This document shows, one piece after another, positions 33,217 through 41,282 of a stretch of 64,000 nucleotides of DNA (the first letter of the stretch is position 1; each line of letters starts with the position of its first letter). The stretch lies in the NCBI GenBank assembly GCA_903825445.1, contig CAIKAS010000268.1:1-64000 (forward strand), written 5' to 3'. The stretch is from an uncultured Acidobacteriia bacterium. Its GTDB lineage: Bacteria > Acidobacteriota > Terriglobia > Bryobacterales > Bryobacteraceae. The notes beneath the pieces were generated by a model. That model had not been told where the DNA came from. It searched no databases and saw only the letters and a program-made list of their open reading frames with translations. The position numbers were made by a program, and so were the translations under genes.

Positions 33217-34079
33217 TGGATGAGCTTGAGGTGGTCACGAAGGCACGCGCTTTCGTAGCTGAGGTGAAACCGACGGATATCCCCGTGCCGATCGAGGCAT
33301 ACCTGAATCACATCGGTGCTGCGCTGCGTGTCGAAGATGATCTCGAAGACGACGAAGCTGGATTCTCGTTTCAGAATAAGGGTAAGTGGTACGTCGGCGT
33401 CAATGCCGGTGACCGCCAAGAGCGGCAGCGATTCACCGTCTGCCATGAATTAGCGCATATCGTCCTCGGCCTACCCTCCGAACACAAGGCCAACCCGTGG
33501 TGGAGTTACGCTAAGCGGCCGATGGCCGAAATCCTTTGCGATGTTTTTGCCGCTGAGCTGCTTCTCCCCCTGCGGCTTTTTCGCCCATTGGCTGAAAAGG
33601 CACCTATTACCTTCGATTCGATCGACGACCTCGCGACCCGGTTCGTGGCTTCTCGAACGGCAACTGGGTCGCGATTCGCGACCGTCCTTAAGGTCCCGTG
33701 TGCCTTCGTATTGTCGGAACAGGGGAAGGTCCGGTACGCGGCACGCTCCACATCTTTGCGCGAGGCCGGTGCCTGGATTGTGCCGCGGAGAGACCTGCCC
33801 GCAGGCAGCGTTTCGGAGCGCTCGCGAGCCGGCGGGAGCTGCTTACCGGTTGAGGAGGTCGATGCGGAGAACTGGTTCAACGCTTGGGATCGCGGCGGCA
33901 CTCTCATTGAAGAAGCGCGCCATCACGATCCATGGGACCAGACATTGACCCTGCTGTCGTTCGAAGATGAGCAAGTTCCGCCGCCAGCATGGGGCCCGCC
34001 TCAAAAGAGCGAGGAAGACGAGCTTCTGCCCGAGCTCGACGGTGTGCTGCATTTCAAGAGTAAGAAGCGGCGGCCGTAG
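33213..34079 (+). CDS. ImmA/IrrE-type metalloprotease, CapP-like position
   Basis: The 288-aa product is a zinc protease of the ImmA/IrrE (COG2856) type. The HELAH motif occupies residues 78-82 (RFTVCHELAHIVLG), and the downstream zinc ligand helix is EILCDVFAAELLLPLRLF, with the Glu in AAELLLP. The N-terminal part has the usual IPVPIEAYLNHIGAALRVED. A C-terminal sensor-like domain and an acidic tail follow. A Cys just before the motif (VCHE) recalls the cysteine switch reported for CapP. It is coupled to the Xre gene and probably cleaves that repressor to induce the Ubl operon. Confidence 0.87.
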   Translation: MMDELEVVTKARAFVAEVKPTDIPVPIEAYLNHIGAALRVEDDLEDDEAGFSFQNKGKWYVGVNAGDRQERQRFTVCHELAHIVLGLPSEHKANPWWSYAKRPMAEILCDVFAAELLLPLRLFRPLAEKAPITFDSIDDLATRFVASRTATGSRFATVLKVPCAFVLSEQGKVRYAARSTSLREAGAWIVPRRDLPAGSVSERSRAGGSCLPVEEVDAENWFNAWDRGGTLIEEARHHDPWDQTLTLLSFEDEQVPPPAWGPPQKSEEDELLPELDGVLHFKSKKRRP

Positions 34080-34225
34080 TCTGGTGCAAGCCCGGTCCGC
34101 GAATTAAGGGAAGCCGACAAACCCTTTACAAAGGCCTCGTGTTCGTCTCTAATGTTCCTGCCTGATAAAGGACGTTATCATACCATAACTGAACAGGTGT
34201 TTTGGTCGTCGGAGTATGCGGGCGA

Positions 34226-35227
34226 ATGGTGAATGTCTCACGAAATAACAGCGCCGCCTCAGCGCTTATCCCACAGCGACACGAGCGGCGCAAGATCCGG
34301 CTGCCACCCATAATCATGCGGGCAGGAAAACGTGCCGAGTTCGCGGCGAACGAGTTTCTCGGCGGAAAAATCTCCAATCACCACACTGAGCGAGCCTATA
34401 CCCGCGCGATCATGCGTTTTCTGGGCTGGGCTGAACAGCAAGGCCTCGAATTGATCGATATCGAGCCATGGCACGTCGGCGACTACATGAAAACGGTCCT
34501 CGCGGAGAAAAGCATCCCGACCCGCAAACAGAATCTTGCGGCGCTCCGGCACTTCTTCGACAATTTGGTGGTTCGGCACGCCATGATCCTTAATCCGGCA
34601 CTTTCCGTGCGCGGCGACAGCTATACCGTCCTTGAGGGCAAGCGATCCGCGATCACAGTGGCTCAGGCTCGCGTACTGCTGGGTTCAATCAAGGTCGCCG
34701 GAAATCTCGTTGGCATTCGGGACCGCGCGATCCTGTCGGTACTGGCGTACACGGCGGCGCGGGCCGGCGCCGTCGCGTCTCTTAAGCGTGGCGATCTGTA
34801 TCAGAATGGTGAACAATGGACATTGCACTTCAACGAGAAGGGAAATAAGTCGCGGGAAATCCCGGTACGGCACGATCTGCAGCAACTGCTCTTCGCCTAT
34901 CTTGACGCAGCCGGACTGCGCGATGCGAAGAAGAACACCCCCCTGTTCCAAAGCTTTATCCGGAAGGAGAAGCGCCTATCCGGTAAACAGATTCATTCAA
35001 ATGACGTGTGCCGCATGATGAAGCGTCGTCTCAAAGATGCGCACCTGCCGCCGGAGCTGTCGCCGCATTCATTCAGAGTCACCGTTATAACCGACCTGCT
35101 GACGCAGGGCGTCCCTTTGGAGGACGCCCAACGGCTGGCTGGGCACGCTGACCCGCGCACCACGCGACTTTATGACCGGCGCAATCGCAAGATCACGCGT
35201 AACCTGGTGGAGCGGATTTCCATATGA
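34226..35227 (+). CDS. tyrosine recombinase / integrase
   Basis: The 333-aa product is a complete tyrosine recombinase. A SAM-like N-terminal core-binding domain (SNHHTERAYTRAIMRFLGWA) precedes the catalytic domain. The active-site set is visible: Arg in YTAARAGAVASL (residue 179), Lys in FNEKGNKSREI (205), His and Arg in SPHSFRVT (281, 284), His in LAGHADPRTTRLYD (307) and the nucleophile Tyr316. The start is uncertain; an in-frame TTG lies 24 bases upstream. It overlaps the next gene by four bases, so it is transcribed with the TcmP/DUF5131 pair rather than standing alone. It could integrate the whole element or just move this cassette. Confidence 0.87.
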   Translation: MVNVSRNNSAASALIPQRHERRKIRLPPIIMRAGKRAEFAANEFLGGKISNHHTERAYTRAIMRFLGWAEQQGLELIDIEPWHVGDYMKTVLAEKSIPTRKQNLAALRHFFDNLVVRHAMILNPALSVRGDSYTVLEGKRSAITVAQARVLLGSIKVAGNLVGIRDRAILSVLAYTAARAGAVASLKRGDLYQNGEQWTLHFNEKGNKSREIPVRHDLQQLLFAYLDAAGLRDAKKNTPLFQSFIRKEKRLSGKQIHSNDVCRMMKRRLKDAHLPPELSPHSFRVTVITDLLTQGVPLEDAQRLAGHADPRTTRLYDRRNRKITRNLVERISI

Positions 35228-36147
35228 AGAAGACCGATATCTCCGACCACACGTTCGGCGGCGACTGGACCGAAGAGAAACTTGCCAGGGTTCGGGAGTA
35301 CCTGACACAGTACCGGCAGGTGTTTAAGAAGCAGACGTTTTTGAGGACGTGGTACGTCGATGGTTTCGCGGGGACCGGCACGCGCGCCGACCGGGAAACA
35401 TTGCCCGTGCAGAGCACCACGGACCATCTATTCGAGGACGTCTATGACGACGCGGAGACAAACACGTTCCGGAAGGGCAGCGCCACGATTGCGCTCGGTC
35501 TGGTCGATCCTTTCGACCGATACCTGTTCATTGATCAGCGGCAACGGCATGTTGACGCGTTGGCATCGGCGGTCAAGGAGTCCCACCCTGCTCTCCTCGA
35601 ACGCTGCGAGTTCAAGCGCGGAAATGCAAACGAGGTTCTGAAGCAGTGGTGCGCGGAAAGGGATTGGAAATCGGAGCGAGCGGTTGTCTTTTTAGATCCC
35701 TACGGAATGCAGGTGGAATGGACTACGATCGAGGCCCTGGCGGCGACGCGGGGCGTCGATTTGTGGTACCTCTTTCCCCTTGGCATCGGGGTGTCCCGTC
35801 TGTTGACCAGAGACGGAGCCATCGATGAATTGTGGTGCCGACGCCTCGATCTTCTCTTCGGAACGGCCGACTGGCGAAACCGGTTCTACAATGTCCGGCA
35901 GCAAGAAGATCTTTTCGGTATCCGGGAAGTTGTCGAGCGTGACGCGCCGGCCGAAAAGATCCAGACATTCATCGAGGAGCGCCTGAAGACATGCTTCGTG
36001 AAAGTTGCGGACGGCCTCATTCTGCGAAATTCTCGCGCCAATCCGCTGTATTCGTTGTGCTTCGCGGCGTCGAATGAACGAGGCGCGCCAATCGCGCTGA
36101 GAATCGCTCAATACATACTGAAAAAAGGTAAACCGAAAGGGAGGTAG
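35224..36147 (+). CDS. tcmP: three-Cys-motif partner protein TcmP
   Basis: The 307-aa product matches the TcmP family: [20 protein letters not shown], then [13 protein letters not shown] (a SAM-binding-like loop), [14 protein letters not shown], and [20 protein letters not shown]. Members are always found beside a three-Cys-motif protein, here the next gene. The fold is methyltransferase-like, but the biological role of the pair is not settled. The start codon sits in the last codons of the recombinase gene (ATGA overlap), and the DUF5131 gene follows after 2 bases. That tight linkage suggests a mobile three-gene unit inside the defence island. Confidence 0.85.
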   Translation: MKKTDISDHTFGGDWTEEKLARVREYLTQYRQVFKKQTFLRTWYVDGFAGTGTRADRETLPVQSTTDHLFEDVYDDAETNTFRKGSATIALGLVDPFDRYLFIDQRQRHVDALASAVKESHPALLERCEFKRGNANEVLKQWCAERDWKSERAVVFLDPYGMQVEWTTIEALAATRGVDLWYLFPLGIGVSRLLTRDGAIDELWCRRLDLLFGTADWRNRFYNVRQQEDLFGIREVVERDAPAEKIQTFIEERLKTCFVKVADGLILRNSRANPLYSLCFAASNERGAPIALRIAQYILKKGKPKGR

Positions 36148-36149
36148 CC

Positions 36150-36869
36150 ATGGCGACGACATCAGAGATCGAGTGGACCGAGATGACGTGGAACCCGGTA
36201 ACCGGCTGCCGAAAGATCAGCCAGGGCTGCAAGCATTGCTATGCCGAAAGAATGGCTAAACGCTTGCTGGCAATGGGTTCAGACCGGTACGAAAATGGTT
36301 TCGAACCCACCCTGCACCATGACCTGATTGATCTGCCCCGGCGGTGGAAGAAGCCGCGGGTTATCTTTGTGAATTCAATGAGCGATCTATTTCAGGAGGA
36401 AGTGCCAGAGGAGTTCATATCGGGAGTTTTCGACACCATGGTTGCCTGCCCTCAACACACTTTCCAGATCCTGACAAAACGCAGCGAACGGCTTCTGGAA
36501 CTGAGCGCGGCGCTGCCCTGGCCGACGAATGTGTGGATGGGAGTCAGCGTCGAAGACAACCGAGTTGTGGAAAGGGTCAGAGATCTGGCCAGAGTCCCGG
36601 CGAAGGTGCGTTTCCTCTCGTGCGAGCCCCTGATCGGACCGCTGGACCAGCTGCCGCTTAGGGGAATTCACTGGGTGATCGTTGGAGGCGAATCCGGCCC
36701 AGGCGCGCGCCCCATGAACCCGGAGTGGGTTGAATCGATATACGGGCAGTGCCAGCGGCATGGCACCGCCTTCTTTTTCAAACAGTGGGGTGGAGTTCGA
36801 AAAGACAAGACAGGCCGAGAACTCCACGGGCGAACCTACGATGAGATGCCACTGATCGCCGTGGCGTAG
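36150..36869 (+). CDS. three-Cys-motif protein, DUF5131/phage Gp37-Gp68 family
   Basis: The 239-aa product begins with [20 protein letters not shown] and has the defining Cys motif C-x7-C-x2-C ([19 protein letters not shown]), resembling a radical-SAM iron-sulfur site. Other family marks are [16 protein letters not shown], then [20 protein letters not shown] and [15 protein letters not shown]. Relatives occur in phages and mobile elements. It follows tcmP after 2 bases. The substrate and reaction are unknown. All three cysteines are present, so the protein should be functional. Confidence 0.87.
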   Translation: MATTSEIEWTEMTWNPVTGCRKISQGCKHCYAERMAKRLLAMGSDRYENGFEPTLHHDLIDLPRRWKKPRVIFVNSMSDLFQEEVPEEFISGVFDTMVACPQHTFQILTKRSERLLELSAALPWPTNVWMGVSVEDNRVVERVRDLARVPAKVRFLSCEPLIGPLDQLPLRGIHWVIVGGESGPGARPMNPEWVESIYGQCQRHGTAFFFKQWGGVRKDKTGRELHGRTYDEMPLIAVA

Positions 36870-36913
36870 CGCTGGACAGCGATATGGCTTTACATGGATC
36901 GAGGTGGCCCTGA

Positions 36914-38446
36914 ATGGACTACGAATATAAATGGCTGCCCGGACCGCTGGTGCCACCGGATTTGGCCAAACAGCTCGCCGCACTTTATTCGGAGCACTAT
37001 GGCAGATGGAGCGCGGCGGCACCGACCAACCCGGGCGGCCCGGTGAGACTTTCAGCTGCGCGTGTGGGAAAACTACTTGAGCCTAAAGAAGCTCGCCTCG
37101 CCTACGCAATGAGCGGTAATGCCATCGTGGGTTACGCCATCGCAATACAAGCGAAGATCCCCAAGTACGGATTCATATCCTGGGTTACGCAACTCGTGGT
37201 CCATGCGGATCATCGCAAGAAAGACGTGGGCAAATCCCTCCTGTTTGCCATCTGGACCTTCACGGACCATTTTGCCTGGGGCTTGCTGACCGCGAATCCG
37301 TATGCCATTCGCGCTCTCGAAAAAGCGACGCGGCGGCGATGCGAGCCGCGGCGGATCTTCAAGAATCGGAGGAAGCTCACTCATGTGGCTCTACGATATG
37401 TTGATTACGTGGATGCCAGCACGGAGGTCGATGTCACTCAAAATACATCGAGGATCGACACTCGCTTTCAAATCGATCATTCCGCGTTGCCCGCGATGCT
37501 GCAGGACGTAAGCAGCGGGGGCGTGCCATGGGAAATGGGTCCGCTACCCGAAGGCTGGGAATGGCTGGCTTTCACATTTCACGATCAAAAAGAGATCGAC
37601 CTCGCGCCCGAGGAAATTGAGATCATGCTGAAGACCAGCGACGACGTGGCAAGGAGGGCTTATTCTAGAATGCTCTTGAATCGAGATCACCGCTGGGCGC
37701 AATTCGCCAAACCGGAATCGCGATTTGTGGCGTCGATCACGGGGCTTAAGGCCGGCGCGTCGGTGCTGGATTTTGGTTGCGGAACTGGGCGGCATGCGTT
37801 GGAATTCGCCGCTATGGATTTTAATGTGTGTGGCGTCGATTACCTTGATGCGCTCGTCGCTCGGGCGCGCGATAACGCGCAACGGATGAAACTCGCAGAC
37901 GTTCAGTTCGACGTGGCCGATTGTCGAAATGTCGAACTTGGGCGCCAATTCGACTTGGTGATCTGCCTGTATGATGTTATAGGCACGTTCGCCGACGACA
38001 AGGAGAATGCGCGTATTGCGGAGAATATCGCGCGCCATGTCAAGCCCGGCGGTCACGCTCTCGTGTCGGTGATGAATCTCGAATTGACCGAACGTCGAGC
38101 GAAACATCTGTTTTCCATGACGAAGGAACCGAATAAATTGCTGTCGCTTAGGCCCAGCCGAACGATGGAGCAAACGGGCGACATCTTCGATCCCGACTAT
38201 TACATGCTCGATACCGACACGCATGTTGTGTACCGAAAAGAGCAGTTTGCGGCCGGATCGTCGCTTCCGGCGGAGTTGATTGTCAGAGATCGGCGATATC
38301 GAAAGGATGAAATCGAACGGATCTGTTCTCGGGCTGGATTGGACGTACAATGGTCCCGGTTTGTGCGTGCGGGGAAATGGGACGACCCTATCGAGCAGGA
38401 CGCTGACAGCGCTAAGGAGATACTGGTTTACTGTAAAAAACGGTGA
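36914..38446 (+). CDS. GNAT acetyltransferase-SAM methyltransferase fusion
   Basis: The 510-aa product joins two catalytic folds. Residues about 25-165 are GNAT-like: LAYAMSGNAIVGYAIAIQ, then SWVTQLVVHADHRKKDVGKS for the acetyl-CoA loop. Residues about 265-390 form a class I methyltransferase: ASVLDFGCGTGRHALEFAAM (motif I), VCGVDYLDALVARA, FDLVICLYDVIGTF and IARHVKPGGHALVSVMN. The joining segment has no recognised domain. Neither the GNAT nor the methyltransferase substrate can be read from the sequence. It follows the DUF5131 gene by 44 bases on the same strand and converges on the EcoRII-type gene. The pairing is uncommon and may modify one small molecule twice. Confidence 0.8.
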   Translation: MDYEYKWLPGPLVPPDLAKQLAALYSEHYGRWSAAAPTNPGGPVRLSAARVGKLLEPKEARLAYAMSGNAIVGYAIAIQAKIPKYGFISWVTQLVVHADHRKKDVGKSLLFAIWTFTDHFAWGLLTANPYAIRALEKATRRRCEPRRIFKNRRKLTHVALRYVDYVDASTEVDVTQNTSRIDTRFQIDHSALPAMLQDVSSGGVPWEMGPLPEGWEWLAFTFHDQKEIDLAPEEIEIMLKTSDDVARRAYSRMLLNRDHRWAQFAKPESRFVASITGLKAGASVLDFGCGTGRHALEFAAMDFNVCGVDYLDALVARARDNAQRMKLADVQFDVADCRNVELGRQFDLVICLYDVIGTFADDKENARIAENIARHVKPGGHALVSVMNLELTERRAKHLFSMTKEPNKLLSLRPSRTMEQTGDIFDPDYYMLDTDTHVVYRKEQFAAGSSLPAELIVRDRRYRKDEIERICSRAGLDVQWSRFVRAGKWDDPIEQDADSAKEILVYCKKR

Positions 38447-38478
38447 CGCTCGTTGCACGCGACGGCTCCGTTCCGTTG

Positions 38479-38504
38479 CTCTCGATAAAGTCTATTATCA
38501 AGAG
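38479..38504. terminator. hairpin between convergent genes
   Basis: CTCTcGATAA and TTATCaAGAG form a 9-bp stem with one mismatch around a 6-base loop, between the convergent ends of the fusion gene and the EcoRII-type gene. It has few terminal Ts on either strand; it could serve as a bidirectional terminator. Confidence 0.4.
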
Positions 38505-38578
38505 TAAAATGCCGGCGCGGGGCTGGCCCAAAACGGCTGTAGGTGTCGCATTTCGGCGGGAGTTCGGCTTCGTTACGA

Positions 38579-39808
38579 CTAGCCTAAATGCTCGCGCTCT
38601 TTGTCCTCGATCATCCGGACAAAGTCGCGCACAGAAAACAGCCAGGACTGCTGCTCCGGTTTGTATGTTCGATGAAGCGCCGCAGGCAAAACCAGTTGTA
38701 GGTGGCTGGCGCGCATTTCGTTCGTCTGGTTCTCGCTGATGCTCGGTTCAAGGGTAAGTAGATGTTTACCGCCGATTCTGTTGGCTTCCGACAGCACTTG
38801 ACGCCACCTGTCTTTGCACGTGGATTTGACGCCCAGCATCGACAATCCTTCCACTGCGAAGGTCGGTGCGTTGTACTCTACCTTGCCAGGAAAGAGAAAG
38901 TCCGGTCTCTTGCGATTCTCTGTTTCAACACCGCGTTGATACCGCAGTTTGAGCGTGTCAAATATCCATGCGAGATGATTTTCGAGAGCATGGCCAACGC
39001 GGGACTTGCGACGGTTGTGAACGCTCAAAGAAAACTGAAAGAAGCTGTCAACATCTGCCCCGTCGCTGGTGACAAAACCCTGGTCCAGACGCTTAGCCAC
39101 GATCTGTCGTTCAAGCCGCAGAAAAAGCCTCTCCTCAGTCTCCATAAGAGTCACGAGTGCGGCATCCGGGTCGTCCTGGGGTTCTACTGCTGCAACATCG
39201 CGGGCAAGGGCGGAAAAAACCGCCGTCGTGGGAAATTTGTCGCCAAACCGCTCAAGGTGCCGATCCAACTGAGGCGTGTCCGGCTCTTCCGGCTCGATGC
39301 CCAGCTCCTCGAGTATGTATCGAACAACATAATCAACCTGCGGGTCATTGTTACCCGTGATCGGAAGGTTTGCGAAAGTTTGTCCGACCGGGGCTGTCGC
39401 GCCAAAAAGCCAAAGCAGTTGATTCTCAATCGTGCTCCCAGCCTTCACGACAATGATTAGCAAGCTGCTGTCAGTCTGCCGGGCAACGAACAGGAGATCA
39501 CCAGCGTTTGTCAGCTGCGACACCAACGTAGTGGGGAAGTAGAGCCTATATTCCGACCGCGGCGACTGTCGTGACTGGTACCACGTCGCGAATGCCTCCT
39601 CTGAAATGCCCTCCTTTTCGCCACCAAACCAAATGAACCGTGCGGGCGATGGATTCTTCACGTTATAGGCGGGTTCGCCCATGAAGGACTTCATGGCTGT
39701 CGTGCCGTTGTATTCGTGTTGGTGTGATCGGCTCGCGTCAGCCTCAACGGCACTGAGGCGTTTGACCGCCACACCGACAAAATACTGAGACAAGAAGCCT
39801 TTGTTCAT
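38579..39808 (-). CDS. EcoRII-type restriction endonuclease
   Basis: The 409-aa product has the two-part EcoRII layout. The N-terminal effector-like domain covers residues about 1-190 (FIWFGGEKEGISEEAFATWY). The C-terminal nuclease has VHNRRKSRVGHALENHLAWI, then RPDFLFPGKVEYN and GVKSTCKDRWRQVLSEANRI, matching the PD-(D/E)xK active site (E, PD, KS). Type IIE enzymes of this kind recognise CCWGG and need a second site for activation. The cognate C5-methylase lies directly upstream on the same strand. The target specificity here is inferred from the family. All catalytic segments are present. Confidence 0.85.
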   Translation of the reverse strand: MNKGFLSQYFVGVAVKRLSAVEADASRSHQHEYNGTTAMKSFMGEPAYNVKNPSPARFIWFGGEKEGISEEAFATWYQSRQSPRSEYRLYFPTTLVSQLTNAGDLLFVARQTDSSLLIIVVKAGSTIENQLLWLFGATAPVGQTFANLPITGNNDPQVDYVVRYILEELGIEPEEPDTPQLDRHLERFGDKFPTTAVFSALARDVAAVEPQDDPDAALVTLMETEERLFLRLERQIVAKRLDQGFVTSDGADVDSFFQFSLSVHNRRKSRVGHALENHLAWIFDTLKLRYQRGVETENRKRPDFLFPGKVEYNAPTFAVEGLSMLGVKSTCKDRWRQVLSEANRIGGKHLLTLEPSISENQTNEMRASHLQLVLPAALHRTYKPEQQSWLFSVRDFVRMIEDKEREHLG

Positions 39809-39924
39809 CGGTAGCCGACCTCGTTGTTGTGCTGCGCGTCGCTTCGTCGCATCGTCGCGTAGGGCTGTTCATCCCGACGTTCCGCGACGCCCAGCGCGAG
39901 CATGATCCCGATGACGTTAGCCAT
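39805..39924 (-). CDS. possible 39-aa linking peptide between the methylase and endonuclease genes
   Basis: A short frame starts 8 bases before the methylase stop codon and ends in a 4-base ATGA overlap with the endonuclease start. It begins [20 protein letters not shown]. Such a bridge would carry ribosomes from the methylase to the endonuclease and delay nuclease synthesis. It could also be fortuitous; no family is recognised and the ribosome site is weak. Confidence 0.35.
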   Translation of the reverse strand: MANVIGIMLALGVAERRDEQPYATMRRSDAQHNNEVGYR

Positions 39925-41182
39925 TCGTACCAGTCGCGCGTCGTCCGCCTTCTTCCCTCTTCTCGCCGTCCATGATCCAAGGCTGCATGTGGCGCGCAAC
40001 CGCTTCAACTGCCGGCACAACGACAGAATTCCCGAACTGCTTATAAGCTTGTGTGTCCGAAACGGGGATCTTGAAGCAGCTTTCACCCCGCTTTTCGAAG
40101 CCCATCAGTCGCGCGCACTCCCGTGGGGTCAGGCGGCGGGGGCTGCGACGAGACTGTTTGATGAGGATCTCGGAACCGTCCTTGTAATAGCGGGCAGACA
40201 ATGTGCGAGCGACATCATCGGCCCCGCAGAGGCCAAACCCGAAGCCATTGCCTTTTAGCTGGTGCTTCTTCGCGTAGTCTTGGAGATATTGCCAGAGATG
40301 GCTACTGAGGGTGTATTTGTCGAGCACCCTGCCTTTGTTGCCGGTCGTATAGCGCTCGTCGGCCTGTTCGCTCCCGTCTTGTGGGTGGAGAATATCAGAC
40401 AACTTCGGCGCGGCTGCGAGACCAGGGATCGTCAGGTTGTCAAACGTAAAGCTGCTCTTCTCCCGAAACCCGACAATGAAGATTCTCTCCCTGTGCTGCG
40501 GCACAAAAACGCGGGCGTCGATTACCTTCCAAAAAACTTGATAGCCCAGTTCCTCGGTCAGGGTCCGATGGATCACTTCAAACGTGTTGCCCTTGTTGTG
40601 ACTGAGGAGGTTTTTAACGTTCTCCAGAACGAACGCTCTTGGTTGGTGGTGTTCGACAATGCGCGCGACATCAAAAAACAGTGTTCCTTGGGCCGCGCAT
40701 CGGAAGCCATGGGGGCGGTTCAGCGCATTCTTCTTGGAAACACCAGCGATTGAAAACGGCTGGCACGGAAACCCAGCCAGCAAGACGTCATGCTGCGGAA
40801 TTTCGTCGGGCTCTATTTTGGTTATGTCTCCGGCGACAGCATGGGTGGAATTCGGAAAATTTGCGCAATAGGTTTCTACGGCGTACTTGTTCCATTCGCT
40901 GGTGAAGACGCATTGTCCGCCGATCGTCTCGAAGCCCCGGCGCATGCCGCCTATCCCTGCAAAGAGGTCGATGAAACGAAATCCGTGTGCCGAACTCCGC
41001 GGAGTCCTTGTGCGAGCAATCAAATGCAGCTTTTCAAGAACCGGAATACGCGGAACGCTTTCTCCCGTTTCATAGCGCTGCAGGGTGCGCTGCGCATAAC
41101 CGAGGGAGGTCTCGAGCTCTCTGATCGTCAGACCCGCCTGCCGGCGGAGACGGGAAAATTCGCTTTGCGGTGAGTTGTGCAT
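39917..41182 (-). CDS. dcm: DNA cytosine-5 methyltransferase with N-terminal HTH
   Basis: The 421-aa product is the protecting half of the EcoRII-type system. The first 60 residues are an Xre-like helix-turn-helix ([20 protein letters not shown], then [17 protein letters not shown]). The methylase has motif [17 protein letters not shown], motif [14 protein letters not shown] with the catalytic Cys, motif [12 protein letters not shown], motif [15 protein letters not shown] and motif [17 protein letters not shown] chose the ATG at 41182 because a GAGGG site precedes it; the frame is open to 41272. The N-terminal HTH is known in such methylases to repress their own promoter and so time the nuclease. 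Confidence 0.88.
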   Translation of the reverse strand: MHNSPQSEFSRLRRQAGLTIRELETSLGYAQRTLQRYETGESVPRIPVLEKLHLIARTRTPRSSAHGFRFIDLFAGIGGMRRGFETIGGQCVFTSEWNKYAVETYCANFPNSTHAVAGDITKIEPDEIPQHDVLLAGFPCQPFSIAGVSKKNALNRPHGFRCAAQGTLFFDVARIVEHHQPRAFVLENVKNLLSHNKGNTFEVIHRTLTEELGYQVFWKVIDARVFVPQHRERIFIVGFREKSSFTFDNLTIPGLAAAPKLSDILHPQDGSEQADERYTTGNKGRVLDKYTLSSHLWQYLQDYAKKHQLKGNGFGFGLCGADDVARTLSARYYKDGSEILIKQSRRSPRRLTPRECARLMGFEKRGESCFKIPVSDTQAYKQFGNSVVVPAVEAVARHMQPWIMDGEKREEGGRRATGTNG

Positions 41183-41282
41183 TGAAACCCTCGCCGGGAA
41201 CATTTCAGCCAATATGTCCGAAACATTCCCAGTGGTCAAGCGTAACATAATCGGGTCGTTTTGTTTTGGCACTACCCTGCGG

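Noticed and set aside
34080-34225. GATAA/TTATC inverted repeat before the recombinase considered as attL core
   Set aside because: It is only five bases per arm and no partner repeat was found after the DUF5131 gene.
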